Shown here one piece after another: positions 1 to 5,024 of a stretch of DNA of 5,024 nucleotides. The notes under the pieces are model-generated. The model was not told the DNA's origin, ran no database searches, and was given only the letters and a program-made list of their open reading frames with translations. The stretch's first letter is position 1; every line of letters starts with the position of its first letter. The position numbers were made by a program, and so were the translations under genes. This DNA is from CAYRMV01 sp964425255. Lineage in GTDB: Bacteria; Bacteroidota; Bacteroidia; Flavobacteriales_D; Crocinitomicaceae. Where the stretch lies: assembly GCA_964425255.1 (NCBI GenBank), contig CAYRMV010000196.1, positions 1 through 5,024 on the forward strand, read 5' to 3'.

Positions 1-109
1 GGCTAATGATATCCATATTCGTTATCTCCCAATCTCGATTGATGAAGTTGGGTTGAAAACTTTTATAGTATCCTTGATTGATTCTTGTACCCGAAATGAA
101 CTTTTCCAT
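1..109 (-). CDS. Fic family protein, N-terminal fragment (runs off the left edge)
   Basis: Only the first 36 codons are present. The protein starts at the ATG at 109-107 and reads MEKFISGTRINQGYYKSF, then QPNFINRDW. This closely resembles the opening of Bacteroidota Fic proteins with a Fic/DOC N-terminal domain, which typically begin with a K-F-I-S-G then N-Q-G-Y-Y-K-S-F-x-P pattern. Family knowledge: Fic enzymes transfer AMP or another nucleotide monophosphate to hydroxyl side chains of target proteins, using an HPFxxGNGR motif. Many carry an (S/T)xxxE(G/N) inhibitory helix. Both motifs would lie outside this window, so activity cannot be judged. The gene lies after a long AT-rich spacer with its own candidate promoter, so it may be transcribed separately from the DUF262 genes. 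Fic genes are often found within type I restriction loci, which fits the hsdS at the other end. There is no clear Shine-Dalgarno sequence, only an A-rich stretch before the ATG. Confidence 0.8.
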   Translation of the reverse strand, partial: MEKFISGTRINQGYYKSFQPNFINRDWEITNMDIIS

Positions 110-127
110 TTTTTCAATTTACTTAAA

Positions 128-156
128 CAAAAATAAAATTATTTAAGAAAAACCAA
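128..156 (-). promoter_or_regulatory. Candidate Bacteroidota-type promoter for fic
   Basis: On the minus strand TATTTTTG (135-128) fits the TAnnTTTG -7 consensus. A TTG at 156-154 lies 18 bp upstream, close to the usual distance for a -33 element. A start site a few bases below 128 would leave a leader of roughly a dozen bases before the fic ATG at 109. The region is so AT-rich that chance matches are likely, so this is suggestive only. Confidence 0.35.
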
Positions 157-171
157 TAAAAACTTAAATAA
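139..171. repeat. Perfect 9-bp inverted repeat upstream of fic
   Basis: TTATTTAAG at 139-147 is the exact reverse complement of CTTAAATAA at 163-171, with a 15-base spacer. It overlaps the candidate -33 element of the fic promoter, so it could be an operator or a weak hairpin. The arms are almost entirely A and T, so the stem would be unstable and the match may be partly a product of composition. Confidence 0.45.
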
Positions 172-234
172 GAAAGATGTTAATTAATAAAAATGCGTAA
201 TAAATTAAATTTAATAATTCACATTTAAGTTTTT
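158..234. repeat. 12-bp inverted repeat pair sharing the CTTAAAT motif
   Basis: AAAAACTTAAAT at 158-169 is the exact reverse complement of ATTTAAGTTTTT at 223-234. The central CTTAAAT/ATTTAAG word therefore occurs three times in the spacer (141-147, 163-169, 223-229), and a shorter ACTTAAA lies at 121-127. Between the arms is a perfect 12-bp palindrome, ATTAAATTTAAT (204-215). A dispersed operator is possible, but the sequence is low in complexity. Confidence 0.35.
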
Positions 235-269
235 TCTTTTCTAAAATTAACCGCCTTTTTCGGATTTTT

Positions 270-329
270 CTAGAAGAACTCCATGATACGGTTTTGGGTT
301 GTGCGCTCTGATTTGCCGATTGTGTTTAT
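270..329 (-). pseudogene. Relic of the 5' end of hsdR (type I restriction subunit)
   Basis: Reading from 329 on the minus strand gives I-NTIGKSERTTQNR-IMEFF followed by TAG at 272-270. Type I HsdR proteins commonly begin M-N-x-I-G-x-x-E-R-x-T-Q-N-R-V, followed by an L-F or similar pair and then the R-K/D-E-L-G-Y segment. The match covers about 19 residues and then breaks off. The codon where the start would be expected is ATA (329-327), not ATG, and the stop follows directly, so this cannot be a working gene. If one T is ignored at the stop, the next codons read R-K, as expected for HsdR, before the match is lost, so a single-base frameshift is possible. The relic begins two bases after the stop of the 701-residue DUF262 gene. 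Its base composition (about 42% GC in 271-330) resembles the hsdS fragment rather than the spacer. The identification rests on recognition of the family's N-terminal pattern, not on a search. Confidence 0.72.
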
Positions 330-331
330 TT

Positions 332-2437
332 CTATTTAGTTTTTGAGGCCCAGTCAATTATCGATTCAAAGGGATTACTTTTTTTGTTGTTACCAATTAT
401 TTCAATATCCAAAGTATTATTCTTATTCAGCCCCAGATTATATCTAAACTGTTGGTTATAGACCTGAAAAATTGGATTAGTCGATTTGAAATACTGACAA
501 TCTTCAATTCCTTTTGTGTAAAATGATTCAAATCCAGTTTCTTTTGTAAGCCATCCAAAATTGAAATTATTGTTTTTGAAAAATTGACTGTATGGCTGTT
601 CATATATTCTTTCATTGATTATATAATACAGATATAACTGGTCCTTAACTTGAGTTATCTCAGAAAAATCTTCATAGATTTCAGATAAAGCTAAAATATA
701 GTCCTTTTGAAATTTTAATATATAGTTGTTTAAATCCAAATTGGACTCAGCAAAGTTTTTGGAAAAAACAAGAATTGCAGGGTGCTTTTTAAATGAATCA
801 GAGTATATAAGTCGGGACTCGTAAGTTTGAGTGTATAGTGAAGATATTAATAGATTACCCCAAATTAAATCAAAGCCATTTCTTGAAATTTCTTCATACC
901 CATTGAAAACATCTTCAAGCACTCTTAAATGTTTATTTTCATAGAAAAGTGAATCGAGTCCTGTTTCGCTCAACTCTTTTTCTGTTTCAACAAATGGTGC
1001 AATTAAAATATTTGTAATATTTCCTCTGAAATTTGCATTGTCCTCGATTTTAAAAAGTAATCTCTTTGAATCTTTGAATTTTTGAATCAGCTTCGCTTTA
1101 TAAATTTCCTCTTTTCTCTGTTCAACTTTAAATCCAAGTAACTTGTTATTTCCACTTTCTTCATTCAACAGAACTTCGTATACATTCTCTGAGGAGATTA
1201 ATTTCTGTAATGAATCGATTAATCTTGGCCATTCACGTTTAGAGTTGTCATCAGTATTTTCAATTAAATTTCGGACGACACGGATGAAATCATACAGATT
1301 ATTATTTGACCGTTGATTATAACAATAAAGAAGCGTTAAGAAGAAAATAAACTGTTGATTGGTGTCGGTTTTTTTTCTTAAAATATCCTTTAATATATCA
1401 TGTAACGATTCGCCTTTCCATAGCACGGCACTGTCATGTTCTTTTACCTCTTTTATAAAATCAAAGGAAAAAATTAGGAGTTTTAGATTTTCTTCAATTG
1501 AGTAAATATCTTTCAGAACCCTAAAATCTAAAAAGTTAGTTTCATAAGATTTGGCCCTAAACTCAGCATCTTTAAAATAAAGCATCTCTGTTAAGAAACT
1601 CAAGTAAGCCATAAATGGACTGTCAATAACAAATGAGTCTGAGTCTTTATAATTCCATAAATTATCTACCCAATCGTATTCAATTTTATCTTTAACTGAT
1701 TCTAATAATGTTTGATTGTATCTTATGATTTTTGAGAACTCAGATTTGAAATTTTCAAATTCGGTGAGCATTTTACCTCTTGCATTCATTCTTATATAGA
1801 GATTCTCTGTTAAACCAAATTGGTCTAAATCGGTAAAATAAAAAGATACCAAATTGCTCTCAGGACCGATGAGTTTGTCCAAAATTCCTACAGGAGCACC
1901 CAGCAGTTTTTCATTTTTCGCAAAAGAATCTAACATATTTAGCATTCCTGAAACAGATGGGTCATTTTTCCATTCTTCATTAAACCAAACGGAATCTTCT
2001 ATTTCACTTTTTATATTAGATAATTCAGGGATAGTTTCTATCTCCAACAAGAGCTTACAAAAATCGTGCGATGAAGGTCTAGTTTCATAAGTGAACCTGC
2101 TAAGGTAATCCTTAACCTCGACCAATCGCCCCTCTTTTAGAGCAACAAAAAAATGTAATAAGAATAGTGTTGTCAACCTTTGCTGGCCATCCAACGGAAT
2201 GAATATTTTTTGTTGAACATCTTCTTTAGCTTCTGTTAAAATGGAACCGTATACGAAATCAAGTTCAATTTTATCATCCCTTAAGATGGATTTAATTAAA
2301 AAATCGTTGACAAACTTATCTCGGAGTTTCTGAACTTCAACAGTATTTCTACCTTGCGCATAATCTCTTTGGATAATAGGCACTTCAATTTTATTATATG
2401 CTTTGCATAATTCCCAAAAAGTATATTTACTGCTCAT
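332..2437 (-). CDS. DUF262 protein without nuclease domain (GmrS-like partner)
   Basis: This 701-residue protein carries the DUF262 (ParB-like/sulfiredoxin-fold) domain in roughly its first 235 residues. The visible motifs are a variant IPxxQRDYAQGR stretch (VPIIQRDYAQGR, residues 19-30), the nucleotide-handling PLDGQQRLTTLFLL segment (81-94, with D83-G84-Q85-Q86-R87), an RPSSHDFC motif (120-127), and an I-R-M-N-x-R-G-x-x-L-T-E-F-E motif (about 215-228) that matches the family's conserved N-x-x-G helix. The remaining 460 residues are rich in Phe, Tyr, Asn and Lys and show no HNH, PD-(D/E)XK or other nuclease motif that I can recognise. No membrane segment or signal peptide is evident. Family knowledge: in GmrSD, BrxU and SspE the DUF262 part hydrolyses NTP and senses modified DNA or a similar cue, while a DUF1524/HNH part cuts. 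Here the neighbouring 608-residue protein supplies the HNH, so this protein is inferred to be a sensor or regulatory subunit. The ATG at 2437-2435 lies inside the end of the upstream gene (11-bp overlap) with no evident Shine-Dalgarno, so coupled translation is likely. Confidence 0.88.
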   Translation of the reverse strand: MSSKYTFWELCKAYNKIEVPIIQRDYAQGRNTVEVQKLRDKFVNDFLIKSILRDDKIELDFVYGSILTEAKEDVQQKIFIPLDGQQRLTTLFLLHFFVALKEGRLVEVKDYLSRFTYETRPSSHDFCKLLLEIETIPELSNIKSEIEDSVWFNEEWKNDPSVSGMLNMLDSFAKNEKLLGAPVGILDKLIGPESNLVSFYFTDLDQFGLTENLYIRMNARGKMLTEFENFKSEFSKIIRYNQTLLESVKDKIEYDWVDNLWNYKDSDSFVIDSPFMAYLSFLTEMLYFKDAEFRAKSYETNFLDFRVLKDIYSIEENLKLLIFSFDFIKEVKEHDSAVLWKGESLHDILKDILRKKTDTNQQFIFFLTLLYCYNQRSNNNLYDFIRVVRNLIENTDDNSKREWPRLIDSLQKLISSENVYEVLLNEESGNNKLLGFKVEQRKEEIYKAKLIQKFKDSKRLLFKIEDNANFRGNITNILIAPFVETEKELSETGLDSLFYENKHLRVLEDVFNGYEEISRNGFDLIWGNLLISSLYTQTYESRLIYSDSFKKHPAILVFSKNFAESNLDLNNYILKFQKDYILALSEIYEDFSEITQVKDQLYLYYIINERIYEQPYSQFFKNNNFNFGWLTKETGFESFYTKGIEDCQYFKSTNPIFQVYNQQFRYNLGLNKNNTLDIEIIGNNKKSNPFESIIDWASKTK

Positions 2438-4253
2438 GGTGGTTGTTTTTTGGAGTTAAATACGGCATTAATTTTTCCTTAATATCATTGTAGTATTTTT
2501 TCTTGTCCTCCTTACTCCAGAAATATGGTTGTAAGTCGGAATCAGTGTAATACTTTAAAAACACATTTTTGGTTGTAATCGGAATGTAATGACCTTCTTT
2601 TTCTAATTTTAGAATTTTATTTCTTTTTACTGGAAAAATTGAATTATTCAGAGCAGAATTATGTCTCCCAGATAGGAGCGCAAGATTATCTAAAACGTGA
2701 ACCGATTCTGAATTAAAAATTTTAATCAAATCATTTTTTAACTGGTTGAAGATGTCTTCATTTATTTTGTCTTGGTTTAATAATTCTAAAATCCGTTTTT
2801 TAAATTCTTCATTAATACCAATAGATTTGGGCACATCCTGGGTTTCACCTTCTGTATTGTAATCTATGGTTTTAATGTCTTTGATTGCTTCATAAGTATC
2901 TTCCAACCATTTCTTTATAGCTTTCTGCTCCTTTATTTCTTTTGATTCCTGGGCGTGAATATGCTCGATACTCCAACCCCCATCAATTTCCATTTTTTTG
3001 TATAAGTTGAACGGAAATCTAATTCTCTGAGCATTTTGTGATAATGTGCAAGTTATGATGTTATGTAACAGAAAAACCCTTTTCAAATCTCTTGTTCCTT
3101 TATCATAGGAAAGATTATCTAAATCAATGTCAGCTATTTTATTTTTCACTTCATCTATTGCCCATTTCTTGAATACTGATTTTCTGCAATGTGAATTATC
3201 AATGACATTACGAATTGTAGTTAACGGACTATCATCTATTGCAAGTACAAATCCTAAATGATGATATAAATAATCATTCTCGAACCAGTATTTGAGCTTT
3301 CCAAAATACTCTTTCGTTTGACTCCACAACTTCATTGCGTTATTTTTTTCTTCTTCTGGATTTTCAGATTTAATGTTCTTTTCAAACCACAAATAGGTTG
3401 AATATTTTTTTGTGTTATTTGTTGCAATTAGCTTAAAAACAAACTCAATTGTAGATGAAGTTTCTTCCAGAGGCTTGTTATTCAGAAAATACCAGAACGC
3501 TTCATTTCGCAATTCCATTTCAATTTTGTGCCACTCGTTAGAAATTTCGGCTTGCCTCAGTATAGCTTCTCTTTCGCTTAGCCCTAATTTTATTTTTGAC
3601 AGTAATAATGCCCTAATTAGTTCCGCATCCGTTAGGGGAATTTTGCCAATATTTAAACGATTGAAAATATCTATTTTCCTACTTTCAACTTCATCCTTAT
3701 CCTGAATTCCTTTTAATTCTTCTATTTGATACCAAATAATTTCAACTCTTTTTGTCAAGGTTGAATTAAAATCATCTATATAACCAACATCGTTTTTCGT
3801 TTTTTCTTCAAACCACTCTTTTACAATGTCATAAGCCTGACTCATGAAATGAAAATCAGGACTTTCATGATTATACGTTTCAGCTGAAAGTTTTTCTAAG
3901 AAAGTGGTACTTTTTCCCCTTTTATCGAATACAATTGAATATCGGGGTCGATTTAGATAATTAAAAATAATGTTCATTGTTATCAACCGCTGTTGACCAT
4001 CGATAACCTCCCAAATACTCAATCCGTTTTCATCCATTGATGGAACAACGACAATGGGTTGCAAACAGTATTTTTTTTCATCTGAAATCATGAAGCTATG
4101 AATGTCATCTAACAGGGCAGATACATGTTCTGCATCCCATCTATAGCCTCTCTGATAGTACGGGATTAGATAATGTTCAAATCTTGGATTTCTATCAGGT
4201 GTTTTATCATTCAAGATAATTTTTCCTACTGGTATTAATTCGATGATATTCAT
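2427..4253 (-). CDS. DUF262-HNH (DUF1524-like) endonuclease, GmrSD/BrxU-like
   Basis: This 608-residue protein joins two recognisable domains. The N-terminal DUF262 domain has LIPYYQRGYRW (29-39), VIDGQQRLITM (83-93, with the DGQQR core at 85-89) and FNRLNIGKIPLTDAELIRA (198-216). A long helical middle part, with many charged residues, runs from about 220 to 420. The C-terminal HNH module has WSIEHIHAQ (427-435, candidate catalytic H431 and H433) and LDNLALLSGRHNSALNNS (521-538, N523 being the likely HNH asparagine), then IFPVKR (539-544), as in DUF1524-type nucleases. Family knowledge: fused DUF262-DUF1524 proteins are NTP-stimulated endonucleases that often attack modified DNA (type IV restriction), and some partner with modification-based systems. 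All key residues appear to be present, so the enzyme is predicted to be active. The ATG at 4253-4251 is preceded by AGGAA almost directly, which is too close for an ideal ribosome site. The gene follows a 174-bp gap after the HNH gene and overlaps the second DUF262 gene by 11 bp, which argues that the pair forms one functional unit. The actual substrate cannot be read from the sequence. Confidence 0.9.
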   Translation of the reverse strand: MNIIELIPVGKIILNDKTPDRNPRFEHYLIPYYQRGYRWDAEHVSALLDDIHSFMISDEKKYCLQPIVVVPSMDENGLSIWEVIDGQQRLITMNIIFNYLNRPRYSIVFDKRGKSTTFLEKLSAETYNHESPDFHFMSQAYDIVKEWFEEKTKNDVGYIDDFNSTLTKRVEIIWYQIEELKGIQDKDEVESRKIDIFNRLNIGKIPLTDAELIRALLLSKIKLGLSEREAILRQAEISNEWHKIEMELRNEAFWYFLNNKPLEETSSTIEFVFKLIATNNTKKYSTYLWFEKNIKSENPEEEKNNAMKLWSQTKEYFGKLKYWFENDYLYHHLGFVLAIDDSPLTTIRNVIDNSHCRKSVFKKWAIDEVKNKIADIDLDNLSYDKGTRDLKRVFLLHNIITCTLSQNAQRIRFPFNLYKKMEIDGGWSIEHIHAQESKEIKEQKAIKKWLEDTYEAIKDIKTIDYNTEGETQDVPKSIGINEEFKKRILELLNQDKINEDIFNQLKNDLIKIFNSESVHVLDNLALLSGRHNSALNNSIFPVKRNKILKLEKEGHYIPITTKNVFLKYYTDSDLQPYFWSKEDKKKYYNDIKEKLMPYLTPKNNHHEQ

Positions 4254-4313
4254 TTCCTAAAAACTTCTTTTACGATTGGTACTAACTTAATCATATACAA
4301 ACTACCATTCTTT

Positions 4314-4332
4314 TGGCCCTTTTCTGGCCCTT
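4314..4332. repeat. Two TGGCCCTT direct repeats, 11 bp apart
   Basis: TGGCCCTT occurs at 4314-4321 and again at 4325-4332, a period of 11 bp or about one helical turn. A related CTGGCCTTTT lies at 4389-4398. They stand out from the AT-rich surroundings and sit upstream of the DUF262 pair, where an operator would be placed. They might also be remnants of coding sequence. No regulator is identified in the window. Confidence 0.4.
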
Positions 4333-4367
4333 AAACCCCTTTCAAAATATTCAATTTCAGAATATTA

Positions 4368-4375
4368 CAAAATTA
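4368..4375 (-). promoter_or_regulatory. Possible -7 element for the DUF262 pair
   Basis: TAATTTTG on the minus strand (4375-4368) matches the Bacteroidota TAnnTTTG -7 consensus, about 115 bp upstream of the DUF262-HNH start. No TTTG or TTG is present at the expected -33 distance, so this is a half-match only. It would leave a leader of about 105-110 bases that contains the two GGCCCTT repeats. Confidence 0.22.
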
Positions 4376-4427
4376 AACACCTAAGTATCTGGCCTTTTTC
4401 ATATTGTTTTTGGGCGTCTTTTGATTT

Positions 4428-4790
4428 TTATTTGGCATCATACTTTTTGTGACAATCCTTACAAAGAATTCTAAAAGTTTCATCTACTGGATTATGAGCG
4501 TCTTTAAATTTTTGAGAAAACTCAAATAGGTTAACTGTAATTTGGCCATTATTATCTGTAAACTCTTCCAGTACTCTACTCATAATCTCTAATCGTCCAT
4601 GACCATGACGGTGAGCAGACTCTAATGTGTCTGTACGATTACAATCTTCACATTTCCCAATTTTCTTTTTGTATTTCGAGGAAATGCTTGTTTGGACAAT
4701 ATTCCGCAAATAACCACCAACATATCTATTGAATTCAACTTCAGTTCCAACGAACATTGAACCTTCATTTATTAATTTCTTCCCACTCAT
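4428..4790 (-). CDS. Small HNH/treble-clef endonuclease-like protein
   Basis: This 120-residue protein shows a zinc-ribbon type HNH arrangement. The first knuckle is CEDC (C47, C50), then comes ESAHRHGHGR (H60, H62, H64), and near the end is the second knuckle CKDCHKKYD (C110, C113, H114). In HNH nucleases of this form the paired CxxC motifs bind structural zinc, and histidines in the A-H-x-x-G segment and after the last CxxC supply the active site. The central asparagine is less clear: the position often filled by N in x-N-L-x-x-L-C reads DETFRILC here, so catalytic competence is uncertain and a DNA-binding role is possible. A 20-residue segment with D79-N80-N81 separates the motifs. The start ATG (4790-4788) overlaps the hsdS TGA as ATGA. 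A GAGG (4799-4796) sits 5 bases upstream, supporting this start over the internal Met at residue 12. Position suggests co-translation with hsdS; whether it works with the type I system or with the DUF262 proteins is not known. Confidence 0.75.
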   Translation of the reverse strand: MSGKKLINEGSMFVGTEVEFNRYVGGYLRNIVQTSISSKYKKKIGKCEDCNRTDTLESAHRHGHGRLEIMSRVLEEFTDNNGQITVNLFEFSQKFKDAHNPVDETFRILCKDCHKKYDAK

Positions 4791-5024
4791 ACCAACCTCG
4801 TTTTTCCCGTTAACAACTCCTGCATCATCCCTTGTTTGATGCCCTGGTACTTTGCCTTTTTTGCCTCCAAAGCTTCAATTTCCGCATCCATGTCGGAAAG
4901 AATTTGGGCGATTCTATTCTGCTCTTCAATTTTTGGCAGCCAGAATGTTCCATTTTTAATGTCCGTAGTTCCAATATTTGCTTGAACACCGAGTGAGGCT
5001 ATTGCTTTTGAGTATGTTCTCCAT
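4787..5024 (-). CDS. hsdS: Type I restriction specificity subunit HsdS, C-terminal fragment
   Basis: The frame enters from the right edge and gives 78 residues before the TGA at 4789-4787. It contains a conserved tail typical of HsdS: the end of the second target-recognition domain (a strand and loop ending FWLPKIEEQNRIAQIL), then the C-terminal conserved helix (SDMDAEIEALEAKKAKYQ), then the KQGMMQELLTGKTRL ending that is common in Bacteroidota and proteobacterial S subunits. HsdS chooses the bipartite DNA target and holds two HsdM subunits (and HsdR when cutting); the helix here would pair with the central conserved region. The C-terminus looks full length and undamaged, so the fragment is cut only by the window edge. 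hsdM would be expected to the right of the window. Sampled GC is about 43%, higher than most of the DUF262 genes. The family call is firm; the DNA target cannot be read because the recognition domains are outside. Confidence 0.93.
   Translation of the reverse strand, partial: WRTYSKAIASLGVQANIGTTDIKNGTFWLPKIEEQNRIAQILSDMDAEIEALEAKKAKYQGIKQGMMQELLTGKTRLV
4796..4799 (-). promoter_or_regulatory. GAGG ribosome-binding site inside hsdS, supporting the HNH start
   Basis: GAGG on the minus strand ends 5 bases before the ATG at 4790 and lies within the last codons of hsdS. It is one of the few Shine-Dalgarno-like sites in the window; the two DUF262 starts and the fic start lack a well-placed one. 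It favours the ATG overlapping the hsdS stop as the true start of the HNH gene. Confidence 0.45.

Larger units (their letters stand above)
110..269. other. AT-rich spacer between hsdR relic and fic
   Basis: This 160-bp stretch has no open frame of useful length on either strand. A hand count of 181-240 gives only 7 G or C in 60 bases. It contains the inverted repeats and the candidate fic promoter listed separately. No GC-rich hairpin followed by a T-run was found, so a rho-independent terminator for the DUF262 operon is not supported. The abrupt change from the relic, at about 42% GC, marks a probable recombination junction near 250-270. Confidence 0.6.
4250..4427. other. Gap between HNH gene and DUF262 pair
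   Basis: This is the only sizeable break inside the cassette. It holds spaced GGCCCTT repeats, a TAATTTTG element and two tiny open frames. One of these, at 4294-4250, encodes MIKLVPIVKEVFRK and ends in a TGA overlapping the DUF262 ATG as ATGA. It could couple translation, but it has no good ribosome site and 14 codons are expected by chance. No terminator-like GC hairpin is seen, so read-through from hsdS into the DUF262 genes remains possible. Confidence 0.4.

Noticed and set aside
248..266. CCGCCTTTTTCGG hairpin as a terminator after the DUF262 operon
   Set aside because: Only three GC pairs form and the flanking bases mismatch, so the stem is too weak to call a rho-independent terminator.
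247..318. Alternative reading of the relic region as a protein tail (NRQIRAHNPKPYHGVLLEKS)
   Set aside because: It looks protein-like at first, but no upstream frame supports it and the overlapping frame gives the clear HsdR N-terminal pattern.
427..615. 62-codon open frame on the minus strand
   Set aside because: It lies inside the 701-residue DUF262 gene in another frame, has no recognisable motif, and is explained by AT-rich codon use of the real gene.
1854..2090. 78-codon open frame on the plus strand
   Set aside because: It is antisense to the DUF262 gene, has no ribosome site or family resemblance, and its Ser/Phe/Ile-rich translation is typical of a shadow frame.
3412..3705. 97-codon open frame on the plus strand
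   Set aside because: It is antisense to the well-supported DUF262-HNH gene and has low-complexity Ser/Leu composition.
4373..4402. Nine-codon frame MKKARYLGV after the HNH gene
   Set aside because: It is too short to tell from chance, has no ribosome site, and shows no leader-peptide codon bias or attenuator hairpin after it.
4370..4430. In-frame continuation of the HNH protein past its TAA (K-S-K-D-A-Q-K-Q-Y-E-K)
   Set aside because: About 20 codons remain open after the stop, which could hint at a truncated tail. However, the HNH fold is complete at CKDCHKKYD and nothing recognisable follows.

Overview
The window looks like part of a defence locus from an AT-rich member of the Bacteroidota. 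Three things suggest this: the low GC content, one good match and one partial match to the Bacteroidota-type promoter (TTG near -33 and TAnnTTTG near -7), and the very Bacteroidota-like N-terminus of the Fic protein at the left edge. This is inferred from style; no marker gene fixes the taxonomy. Every gene lies on the minus strand, so the biological order runs from the right end (5024) to the left end (1).

Reading in the direction of transcription: (1) 5024-4787 is the C-terminal 78 residues of HsdS, the DNA-specificity subunit of a type I restriction-modification system. (2) 4790-4428 is a small HNH/treble-clef protein whose ATG overlaps the hsdS stop as ATGA. (3) A 174-bp gap (4427-4254) holds GGCCCTT repeats and a weak promoter-like element. 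(4) 4253-2427 is a 608-residue DUF262 protein with a C-terminal HNH (DUF1524-like) nuclease domain, the architecture of GmrSD/BrxU-type type IV enzymes. (5) 2437-332 is a 701-residue second DUF262 protein that overlaps its partner by 11 bp and has no visible nuclease motif. (6) 329-270, two bases after that stop, is a short relic of the start of hsdR, the type I restriction (translocase/nuclease) subunit. It has ATA in place of its ATG and an early stop. (7) An extremely AT-rich spacer (269-110) contains inverted repeats and a candidate promoter. (8) 109-1 is the first 36 codons of a Fic-family protein.

The main interpretation is a type I hsd operon in which a three-gene accessory cassette (HNH, DUF262-HNH, DUF262) sits between hsdS and what was once the start of hsdR, with fic beyond. 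The two DUF262 proteins probably act together as a modification- or phage-responsive NTPase/nuclease. The small HNH protein is translationally tied to hsdS and could belong either to the cassette or to the hsd operon. The hsdR relic shows that the locus has been rearranged. Base composition agrees: hand counts give about 43% GC in the hsdS end and 42% in the relic, against 12% in the adjoining spacer and mostly lower values in the DUF262 genes.

No RNA genes, CRISPR arrays, insertion sequences or convincing rho-independent terminators were seen.
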